Below are positions 24,537-31,451 of a stretch of DNA of 32,810 nt, in pieces (position 1 is the stretch's first letter; every line of letters begins with the position of its first letter). This DNA comes from CAZYQW01 sp964649825 (GTDB taxonomy: Bacteria; Planctomycetota; B15-G4; JADJEK01): contig CAZYQW010000018.1 of assembly GCA_964649825.1 (NCBI GenBank), positions 1 to 32,810 of the forward strand, in the 5' to 3' direction. The notes under the pieces are model-generated. The model was not told the DNA's origin and searched no databases. It saw nothing but the letters and a program-made list of their open reading frames with translations. The position numbers and the translations under genes are program-made.

Positions 24537-25712
24537 TCAGTCGATCGGGAGACGCACCGTCGGATCGACGAGCCGTTCGCGCACCGCCTGCGCCCACGCG
24601 CTGCTCGGGTCGTACTCGAGGTAGCGGAGCCAGTGCTTCCGCGCGGAGTCGACGTCGCCGAGCGTGGCAAGGGTCTCGCCGAGGTTGTAGTGCGCGTCGG
24701 CGTAGTCCGGAGCGATCGCGAGCGCGCGGCGATAGCAGCGGACCGCGTCGTCGTGGAGCCCGAGGCCGCAGAGGGCGTTGCCGAGGTTGTTCCATGCTTC
24801 GACGTACTCCGGCTCGCGCTCGAGCGCCTCACGGAACCGCTGCGCGGATTCCTCCAGGCGATCGAGGGAATAGAGCACGTTTCCGAGGTTGAACCTCACC
24901 TCGGGGAGCGCGTCGCCGGACTCGATCGCTTGCTCGTACGCGAAGGCGGCTTCGTCGGGGTTCTGGTCCTCCTCGGCGCGGACGCCGCGTTCGAACCAGT
25001 CCGCCGACTCGGCCTTCGGCAGGGGAATCGTCGGCGTCGAGACCTTGGGCTCGAAGTCGAACCAAAGCTGTCCCGACGGCTCCGCGAGGTTGCCGTCCTC
25101 GAGTCGAACGAGGACCCGGCCGCTCCGCTCGAGGCGCTCGAGCTGCACGAGCGCGTTCTCGGCGGAGGGGAACCAGCTTCCCAGGAGCAGCAGGCTCTGG
25201 CGCAGCCGATGGGGGGTGACGCCGCCGCGTGTCAGGTCGGAGAGCCTCCGCGCGGTCGACGCCTGTTGGAAATCGAACCAGCAGAGGCGCTTCACCTCAC
25301 GCACCGGCTTGAGCAGGTCGTGTCGAATCCAGGCGCGGATCTCGCACTGCGGGACGCCGAGGATCCGCGCGAGCTGGGCCGTGGTGTAGAGACGGTGGAG
25401 GTCCTGCTGCCGGTGCTCGAGGCCGAGGTGGGACAGGAACTCCTCCTCGGAGACGATGCGGATCCGGGCCCCTTGGTCGTGCAGCTCGCGCGCGCGGAGC
25501 AGGCTCTGCGTGAGGTGGCCGTCGTCGCCGAGCGGCGGGCCGCCCTCGCCGACGACGAGGAGGTCGGTCATCCACGACGGCATGGTGACGTAGCGGCCGC
25601 CCGCCTCGTGGATGCGTCGGGTCGCCTCCTCCCGGACCATCGACGCGAGGCGGCCGGTCACCGCGACCGACTTTCCGTCGAGGCTCCTTTGACGTTCCAC
25701 CTGCTGCACCAT
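24537..25712 (-). CDS. BRCT - MerR-like helix-turn-helix - TPR protein
   Basis: A 391-residue protein. Residues 8-97 look like a BRCT domain (LDGKSVAVTGRLASMVREEA, then the AGGRYV turn and a DLLVVGEGG strand), of the type seen in NAD-dependent DNA ligase and RFC. Residues 108-150 resemble a MerR DNA-binding helix-turn-helix (TTAQLARILGVPQCEIRAWI). Residues about 236-370 hold three to four TPR units (FNLGNVLYSLDRLEESAQRF, AWNNLGNALCGLG, HYNLGETLATLG). The gene lies 53 bp downstream of the intact DNA ligase, in the same orientation, and converges with the LigD-like gene. A role as scaffold or regulator of end joining is inferred from context. The ATG at 25712 lacks a good ribosome site. Confidence 0.85.
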   Translation of the reverse strand: MVQQVERQRSLDGKSVAVTGRLASMVREEATRRIHEAGGRYVTMPSWMTDLLVVGEGGPPLGDDGHLTQSLLRARELHDQGARIRIVSEEEFLSHLGLEHRQQDLHRLYTTAQLARILGVPQCEIRAWIRHDLLKPVREVKRLCWFDFQQASTARRLSDLTRGGVTPHRLRQSLLLLGSWFPSAENALVQLERLERSGRVLVRLEDGNLAEPSGQLWFDFEPKVSTPTIPLPKAESADWFERGVRAEEDQNPDEAAFAYEQAIESGDALPEVRFNLGNVLYSLDRLEESAQRFREALEREPEYVEAWNNLGNALCGLGLHDDAVRCYRRALAIAPDYADAHYNLGETLATLGDVDSARKHWLRYLEYDPSSAWAQAVRERLVDPTVRLPID

Positions 25713-25765
25713 CCGCCGGGTCCGATCCGTGACCGGCGTGCAGCATACCGAGCGGCCGGCGTCGG

Positions 25766-26677
25766 TCACGAGCTCGGGGTGACGAGATCGACGAAGACGG
25801 GGGCGCGGAGGTTTCCGTCCGGCGTCCGTTCCAGGTACCTGACCCGGCAGAAGAGCTCGGGCTCGACCCAGTTCGCGTCGGTGCTGCAGTCGATTACGGG
25901 CTCTGCCCGCGGGATGCGCTCGAGGCGCGCGAGGAGCTCCTTGCGAACCTCGTCGGACATCCCGCCGCCGACGCGACCGACGGAGCGGAGCCGGCCGTTC
26001 TCCTCGGCCGCGATGACGAGGCTGCGCAGGTCGCCGTCCTCGACGGAGAACCCGAGGATCACGCAATGGATCTCCGCCGCCGCCTTGAACTTCGTCCACG
26101 AACGCGTGCGGCGGCCGGGTCGATAGGGGTCGTCCAGTCGCTTCGCGACGACGCCTTCGATGCCTCGAGACGTGACCTGCTCGAAAAACGCGGTCCCGCG
26201 ACCCACGATTCCGTCCGACACGACCAAGCCGGGCGATCCGGCCCGGTCGACGACCTCGCCGAGCCGGTCGCGTCGCGTCGCGAGCGGCTCCTTCATCAAC
26301 GATTCGTAGCCGCGGTAGAGCAGGTCGAACACGACGTACGTGACGGGTCGCGAGCGCGAGAGCGCCTGGATCTTCATCCGCCCCCGCGCGTGCTCTCGTC
26401 CCATCAGCGCACGGAAGTCGGGCTTTCCATCCGTGAGCAGGATGATCTCGCCGTCGAGCACGATCCCCGGCTCGACCGCGGCGACGAGCTCGAGCTCCGG
26501 AAAGCGAGGCAGCATCGGGACCCGGTTGCGGCTGAACGCTCGAACCCCGCCGTCGTCCCGGAACGCGATGCACCGCATCCCGTCCCACTTGACCTCGAAC
26601 AGGTGTTCGTCCGAGTCGAACGGTTGCCCGAGCGTGGCCAGCATCGGCGGGATGAATTCGGGGAGCGACGGGGGCAT
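25766..26677 (-). CDS. Stand-alone ATP-dependent DNA ligase (LigD-ligase/LigC type)
   Basis: A 303-residue complete two-domain ligase. The nucleotidyltransferase domain contains the adenylated lysine K30 in VKWDG, the DGE motif (E77), FDLLY at 117, VVAKR (K179) and the W-TKFK motif at 194-198. Residues about 203-300 form the OB fold, ending in LRAPVFVDL. It would seal nicks with ATP and can supply the activity missing from the nearby LigD-like protein. The ATG at 26677 is preferred; a GTG at 26716 would add 13 basic residues. It is first in a likely two-gene unit with the BRCT-TPR gene. Its short size and motifs fit NHEJ-associated ligases more than replicative ones. Confidence 0.93.
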   Translation of the reverse strand: MPPSLPEFIPPMLATLGQPFDSDEHLFEVKWDGMRCIAFRDDGGVRAFSRNRVPMLPRFPELELVAAVEPGIVLDGEIILLTDGKPDFRALMGREHARGRMKIQALSRSRPVTYVVFDLLYRGYESLMKEPLATRRDRLGEVVDRAGSPGLVVSDGIVGRGTAFFEQVTSRGIEGVVAKRLDDPYRPGRRTRSWTKFKAAAEIHCVILGFSVEDGDLRSLVIAAEENGRLRSVGRVGGGMSDEVRKELLARLERIPRAEPVIDCSTDANWVEPELFCRVRYLERTPDGNLRAPVFVDLVTPSS

Positions 26678-26716
26678 TGGCAATCTTCGTCTACGAACGT
26701 CGCCGAGCGCGGCCAC

Positions 26717-26723
26717 TATGATA
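26717..26723. promoter_or_regulatory. Candidate divergent -10 elements between ligase and transglutaminase genes
   Basis: The A+T-rich heptamer TATGATA reads TATGAT forward and TATCAT in reverse, each five of six matches to TATAAT. It sits in the 88-bp spacer, about 45 bases before each start. No matching -35 elements were found. Confidence 0.25.
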
Positions 26724-26765
26724 TCGCCCGAGGCTGGGTTCGATCTCGAGCGCCGGGAGCCGCGT

Positions 26766-28217
26766 ATGGTCCGGATCTTCCATCTTCTGCTGGTTCTCGG
26801 CGTCTGCCCGTCGCGCGGCCACGCGGGCGACTCGCTCGCCGAGCTCGCGCGACGCCTCGAGTCGCGGCACGCGCACGGCGTCTACATCGGTGACGCGAAG
26901 GTCGGGTGGGTGACGATGGAGCGGCGGATCGAGACGATCGACGGGGTCGCCACTCTCCTCGAGACGGTGGAGTCGATCTTCGGCGGCGCGACCGACGACG
27001 GCGACGAGGTGTACCGGGAGTCGGCCTGGCGGCGCTATCGGCTCGAGGGCGAGGGCGAGCTCGTTGAGTGCGGCTCGAACGCGAACGAGGACGGCACCGT
27101 CATGGTACGGGTCGGCCGCCGCGCCGGGGACCGGCTCGTGGTCGCTTCGGAGACGCGCGGGCATCGTCGCGAGAGGACGATCGCCGCGCCGAGCGACACG
27201 CTCCGGCAGATCGAGAGGTTCGTCGCGTGGCTCGCGTCCGAACCTCCCCGCGGCGCGACGTTCGAGATGATCGAAGTCGACCTCGAGAAGGAGGAGGGCG
27301 TCCTCGTGGCGGCGTACGAGTACCTCGAGAAGCGCGTCGTTTCGCGCGGCGGCGCCGACCTCGTCGCCTACGACCTGGCCACCACGGAGGACCAGGTCGA
27401 GGGCCGCGAGCTCGTGCTGTGGGACGGGACGCCGCTCCAAGCGACGTACGCGAACGTCTTCGAGATCCGGCTCCAGGAAGAGGAAGAGGCGAAGGTTCTC
27501 GAGTTCACCCTCGACTTCCTCGACGTCGGATGTGTCGCGGTGGATCGCCGTCTCGGCGACCCGGAAGCGGTGACGTACGTTCGGATGATCCTCCGCGGGG
27601 CAGAGGGATTCGAGTTCCCGACGTCGGCGCGGCAGGTCGTGGCCTTCGCCGAGGACGGCGACGTGATCGTGGACCTGCGTGCGCTCCGTCCGTCCGGCGA
27701 GGGAAGCGAGCTGGCCTCGGACGAGCGAGAACGTCACCTGCGAGCGACGGACATCCTGCAGTCCGATCACGAGCGGATCGCTGCGCTCGCGGAGAAGGTC
27801 GTCGCCGGCCTGGACGACCCGTTCGCGAGGGCGGAGGCGTTGCTGGATTGGGTCTTCGAGACCCTGGACGGCGCGTACGCGCAAAACGCGCCGACCGCGC
27901 TCGACGTCCTGGAGAACGGCGGCGGGGACTGCACCGAGCACGCGATCCTCTTCGTCGCCCTCGCGCGCGCGGCGGGTGTTCCGGCCCGCGAAGTCGGCGG
28001 ACTCGTGTACGCGGACGACGACGTCCCGACGTTCGGATGGCACGCCTGGGCCGAGATCCATGACGGCCGGCATTGGATCGCGATGGACCCCACGTTCGGC
28101 GAGCCGGTGGCGGACGCCACGCACTTGATGCTTCAGGAGGGCGATGACGACGGCGCGTGGACCAAGTTGCTGGGCCGCGTCGAGATCGAGATCGTCGACT
28201 TCCGCCGGGAGGAGTAG
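26766..28217 (+). CDS. Secreted transglutaminase-like protein
   Basis: A 483-residue protein with a signal peptide (MVRIFHLLLVLGVCPSRGHA). The N-terminal two thirds are a beta-rich region I do not recognise, starting with HGVYIGDAKVGWVTMERR, a pattern seen ahead of transglutaminase domains in other bacterial exoproteins. The C-terminal domain has the papain-like triad: C389 in GGDCTEHA, H426 in GWHAWAEI and D441 in WIAMDPTFGE. It may be a peptidase or crosslinking enzyme outside the cytoplasm. It sits between the ligase and Ku genes but is transcribed oppositely and is exported, so a role in DNA repair is unlikely. GGGAG lies upstream of the ATG. Confidence 0.88.
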   Translation: MVRIFHLLLVLGVCPSRGHAGDSLAELARRLESRHAHGVYIGDAKVGWVTMERRIETIDGVATLLETVESIFGGATDDGDEVYRESAWRRYRLEGEGELVECGSNANEDGTVMVRVGRRAGDRLVVASETRGHRRERTIAAPSDTLRQIERFVAWLASEPPRGATFEMIEVDLEKEEGVLVAAYEYLEKRVVSRGGADLVAYDLATTEDQVEGRELVLWDGTPLQATYANVFEIRLQEEEEAKVLEFTLDFLDVGCVAVDRRLGDPEAVTYVRMILRGAEGFEFPTSARQVVAFAEDGDVIVDLRALRPSGEGSELASDERERHLRATDILQSDHERIAALAEKVVAGLDDPFARAEALLDWVFETLDGAYAQNAPTALDVLENGGGDCTEHAILFVALARAAGVPAREVGGLVYADDDVPTFGWHAWAEIHDGRHWIAMDPTFGEPVADATHLMLQEGDDDGAWTKLLGRVEIEIVDFRREE

Positions 28218-28231
28218 CTGGGCGCGGCCGC

Positions 28232-29104
28232 TCAGCCGCTCTTTCGCCGACGCGCCGCTTTCTTCTTCGTTCCCGCGCTCGGCGCCATCTTCTTGTCGGA
28301 TTTCTTCCGTTCCGTCCCGGCCGCCTGGGCTTCCGCCACGGACTTCTTGAGCGCGTCCATGAGGTTCAGGATCTGCGGCTCCTCGGGGTCCGGAGCCAGA
28401 ACGACCTGCTCGCCCTCGACCTTCGCCTCGATCAGAGCGGTCATCTTCTCGACGTAGACGTCCTGGTAGCCGGCCAAGTCGAACTCCTCGATCGTCGACG
28501 CATCGACGAGCGTGTTCGCGAGCGTCATCTCCGCCGCGGAGATCTTCTGGTCGTCCACCATGTCGGTGAAGTCGTCGAGCGACTTGACCTTCTTTGCGTA
28601 GCTGAGCACCGCCATCACGAGGAGGTCGTCGAGCGGGCGCACCATGACGAGCTGCTGGCGGCCGGAGAGGACGATCTGCGCGATCGCGCACAGACCCTTC
28701 TCGACCATGCCGCGATGGAGGAGCGCGAACGGCTTCTTCCCGGCCACGCCGTCCGGCACCAGGTAGTAGTTCTTTCCCGCGTGGTAGATCGGATCGATCT
28801 TCTCGGGTTCGACGAACCCGTCGATGTTGATCGACTTGTCGGACTGCGTCCGGAGCTGCTTGATCTCGTCCGGCTCGATGATGACGTACTGGTCCTTGCC
28901 GTACTCGTAGCCGGAGACGATCTCGTCGCTCTTCAGCTCGCCGTGCTCCGGGCAGACCTTGAGGTAGCGCACCCGGCTGTTGCACGCGGCGTGAAGCTGG
29001 TTGAGATGGATCTCCTCGCTGGTGTCGTGCGCGGTGAATGCCTTCACCGGCACCGACACGAGGCTCAGCTTCAAGTATCCTTTCCAACTGGACCGGGGAG
29101 CCAT
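28232..29104 (-). CDS. ku: Bacterial Ku protein (NHEJ DNA-end binding)
   Basis: A 290-residue Ku homologue. It opens with the bacterial Ku start (SWKGYLKLSLVSVPVKAF) and continues with LNQLHAACNSRVRYLKVCPE, GYEYGKDQYVIIEPDEI, a bridge segment with YYLVPDG, and ALLHRGMVEKGLCAIAQIVL. The C-terminus ends in a lysine-rich tail (about 265-290), typical of bacterial Ku and used for DNA contacts. Ku dimers encircle broken ends and recruit LigD. GGAGAGG precedes the ATG at 29104 at good spacing; an upstream frame extension to 29554 is rejected. Its stop is 14 bp from the transglutaminase-like gene. Confidence 0.97.
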   Translation of the reverse strand: MAPRSSWKGYLKLSLVSVPVKAFTAHDTSEEIHLNQLHAACNSRVRYLKVCPEHGELKSDEIVSGYEYGKDQYVIIEPDEIKQLRTQSDKSINIDGFVEPEKIDPIYHAGKNYYLVPDGVAGKKPFALLHRGMVEKGLCAIAQIVLSGRQQLVMVRPLDDLLVMAVLSYAKKVKSLDDFTDMVDDQKISAAEMTLANTLVDASTIEEFDLAGYQDVYVEKMTALIEAKVEGEQVVLAPDPEEPQILNLMDALKKSVAEAQAAGTERKKSDKKMAPSAGTKKKAARRRKSG

Positions 29105-29137
29105 CGCGGCCTCTCCACCTCTGGAAGCGGAGCCGTC

Positions 29138-29166
29138 ACGATACCATCCGATGTAGCTGGCTCCAA
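29138..29166 (-). promoter_or_regulatory. Candidate promoter for ku
   Basis: On the minus strand TTGGAG (29166-29161) and TATCGT (29143-29138) are spaced by 17 bp, giving a leader of about 27 bases before the ku start. The matches are only partial. The surrounding 198-bp spacer is visibly less G+C-rich than the genes. Confidence 0.25.
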
Positions 29167-29302
29167 CCGTCCTATCTCTATCGTCTTTTGGAACTTGGAG
29201 GCTGTACGGGTCCATGGATCGCCCGCAGATCCAGCTCGATGCGCGCGCCGGCCAGGCGTGCGAAACCCTCGAGATCCTCGGCGGAGCGGGGGGCGACGGC
29301 GG

Positions 29303-29884
29303 TTGAACTATCTCGCCCATCTGAGGCTCGCGGCGCCGACGGACGAGTCTCGCCTTGGAAACCTGCTCGGCGACTTCGCGCGGGGGCTCGACCTCGAGTC
29401 GCTTCCCCCGGCGGTGAAGGACGGGGTGCGAATGCACCGCGAGATCGATCGATTCACCGACGCCCACCCGGCGTTTCGGCGCGCGCGCGCGATCCTGGCG
29501 CCGCGGTACTCGCGCTACTCCGGCGTCCTCGTCGACGTCTTCTTCGACCATCACCTCAGTCGGCAGTGGGACCGCTTCGGGGCCGTCCTGCCTCTCGCCG
29601 ACTTCACCGCCTCCGTCTACGCGATGCTCGAGCGGTGGGACGCATACCTGCCGCCGCGCCTTCGCGTCGTCGCCCCGCGCATGGCCGCCGAGGACTGGCT
29701 GGCCCGCTACGGCGAGTTCGAGGCGATCGATCGAACGCTGCTCGGTCTCTCCCGGCGTCTATCGCGCGAGAACCCGCTCGCCGAGGCCGGCGCCGAGCTT
29801 CGGCGACATCACGACCGGTTGCGCGTCCTGTTCGAGCGGTTCTTCCCGGACGTCATCGCTCACGCGGCCCAGCTCGTCGGATAG
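29303..29884 (+). CDS. acpH: Acyl-carrier-protein phosphodiesterase-like protein (AcpH/DUF479)
   Basis: A 193-residue protein matching the AcpH/DUF479 family. It has the near-universal start LNYLAHLRLA, ESRLGNLLGDFARG, MHREIDRFTDAHP, and the DVFFDHHLSRQW metal-site helix. Known members hydrolyse the phosphopantetheine arm from ACP, although the role in many bacteria is unproven. The conserved start makes the TTG at 29303 the likely initiation codon (read as Met); the nearby ATG at 29239 is out of frame. A G-rich stretch precedes it. It converges with the DUF1570-like gene across 11 bp. Confidence 0.88.
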   Translation: MNYLAHLRLAAPTDESRLGNLLGDFARGLDLESLPPAVKDGVRMHREIDRFTDAHPAFRRARAILAPRYSRYSGVLVDVFFDHHLSRQWDRFGAVLPLADFTASVYAMLERWDAYLPPRLRVVAPRMAAEDWLARYGEFEAIDRTLLGLSRRLSRENPLAEAGAELRRHHDRLRVLFERFFPDVIAHAAQLVG

Positions 29885-29895
29885 CAACGAACGAG

Positions 29896-31431
29896 TCACC
29901 CCTCGACGGCCTCGAGCACCTCGGAGTCCAGGCCCGACAGGAGGCCCGAGTCGAACGGATCCATCTCGATCGCGAGGAGTTGGAACTGCTTCCCCTTCTC
30001 CTTCGCTTCCGTGGTTCCGATCTTCCGGTACGCCTCGCCGAGCTCCTTCCACATGTATGGGTTCATGGGATCGAGGTTGATCCCCTTCTCGAGGGTCGCG
30101 ATCGCGTCCTTCGGCTTGTCCTCCATGAGCAAGAGGTGGCCGTACTCGAAGTAGGTGTCGGGGTTGTCGGAGTAGAGCTCCTCGATCGCCTTCTTGAAGT
30201 AGAGCCCGGCTCGCACCGGTCGATCCCACCGGACGCAGAACATCCCGGCCTCGTGATAGCCTCGGGCCGACTCGACCTTGAGGCTGCGGATGTAGTCGTA
30301 CCAATCCTTCTCGAACGCATCGAGGTCGTTGATTCCGACCGTCTTCTGGAACAGATCGATCGCGCTGCTGACCGGGACCCACTGGAAGCTCGTGTTGCGT
30401 GGGTTCGGCTCACGCGAGACCTTGGGGTCCTTCGCGAGCTTCTCGATGTACTTGATGAACTTCGAGCGGTACTTGGGGTTCTCCATCAGCATGTGGCAGA
30501 GGGTCCAGCTCCATGCGTACTGCGTCGCGTTGATGTTGTACTCCGACATCAACGCGCGCAGTCCCTGCATGTTTCCGCCGTCCATCTCGTCGGTGAGGCG
30601 CACGAGGCGTCCCTCCTGCAGCTTCCCCACCGTCATCGTCCCCGTCTGACGGTCCCACGTGCTCGCGCCGTAGTACTCGGCCAATCCCTCCTCGATCCAC
30701 GGAGCGAGCTGGTACCCCTCCTTGCAGTAGAGGTGGAAGAGGTAGTGGTTCATCTCGTGGAACAGGACGTCGAGCGTCAATCGGCGGTCGCGGCGCGCGT
30801 AGTAGAAGTTCAGCTCCAGCGGCTCGACGAACCGGAAGTAGCCGAGCACGCCCTGCGGTACGTTGCCGATCCGTTCGAAGTCCCGGCGGTTGTTGTAGAA
30901 GCAGACCTTCAGCTTCTTCTTCGGCGCCTTGATCTTCCAGACCTTCGCGAAGACCTCGTAGTACACCTCGAACATCTCCATGTACTCGTCGCCGACTTCC
31001 TTCGGGACGGTGTACTCGAAGGCGAAGTGCTTGGTATCGGTGGTGTACCGATCGCGCCAGTTCTGGTGCTTCTTGTACTCGTCGAGCGCGGCCTGCCGCT
31101 CCTCGTTCCGTTTGGCGACGATCTGATCGCGACGGGTCTTGGGGATCCAGTTGCCCTCGAACGGAACCAGCCCCTTCGCAAGCTTCTCCTTCTCCTCGTC
31201 GGTCCAATCCTGGTCGGCCGGATCGGAGCCCGCGGAGTCGATGAAGTGCTCCTTGACGAGTTCCCTACGCACGAAGATCGCGCCGTGGTTGAAGACGGCC
31301 TCGAAGCCTTGCTCCTTCGGGATCACCTTCGGAACCTCGAAGTAGCGACCATCCCTGAAGACCAGCGAGTCCGCCTCGGCGTTCGCGGCGACCGCGCAGA
31401 GCAGAGCGCCGAGCCCGATCTTCGTGACCAT
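29896..31431 (-). CDS. Secreted DUF1570-like putative zinc metallopeptidase with TPR tail
   Basis: A 511-residue protein with a signal peptide (about 1-20, ending NAEA). After a basic linker, the segment DTKHFAFEYTVPKEV opens a domain containing HEMNH (H225, E226, H229), an HExxH zinc motif, followed by PWIEEGLAEYYG, with a second Glu positioned as in gluzincin-type DUF1570 proteins. Residues about 395-490 contain TPR-like repeats (YFEYGHLLLMEDKPKDAIAT, and MWKELGEAYRKIG). AAGGAGG six bases before the ATG is the strongest ribosome site noted here. It follows its paralogue after 20 bp, so the two are probably co-transcribed. Peptidase activity is inferred from motifs only. Confidence 0.85.
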   Translation of the reverse strand: MVTKIGLGALLCAVAANAEADSLVFRDGRYFEVPKVIPKEQGFEAVFNHGAIFVRRELVKEHFIDSAGSDPADQDWTDEEKEKLAKGLVPFEGNWIPKTRRDQIVAKRNEERQAALDEYKKHQNWRDRYTTDTKHFAFEYTVPKEVGDEYMEMFEVYYEVFAKVWKIKAPKKKLKVCFYNNRRDFERIGNVPQGVLGYFRFVEPLELNFYYARRDRRLTLDVLFHEMNHYLFHLYCKEGYQLAPWIEEGLAEYYGASTWDRQTGTMTVGKLQEGRLVRLTDEMDGGNMQGLRALMSEYNINATQYAWSWTLCHMLMENPKYRSKFIKYIEKLAKDPKVSREPNPRNTSFQWVPVSSAIDLFQKTVGINDLDAFEKDWYDYIRSLKVESARGYHEAGMFCVRWDRPVRAGLYFKKAIEELYSDNPDTYFEYGHLLLMEDKPKDAIATLEKGINLDPMNPYMWKELGEAYRKIGTTEAKEKGKQFQLLAIEMDPFDSGLLSGLDSEVLEAVEG

Positions 31432-31451
31432 CTTCGACCTCCTTCTCGAGA

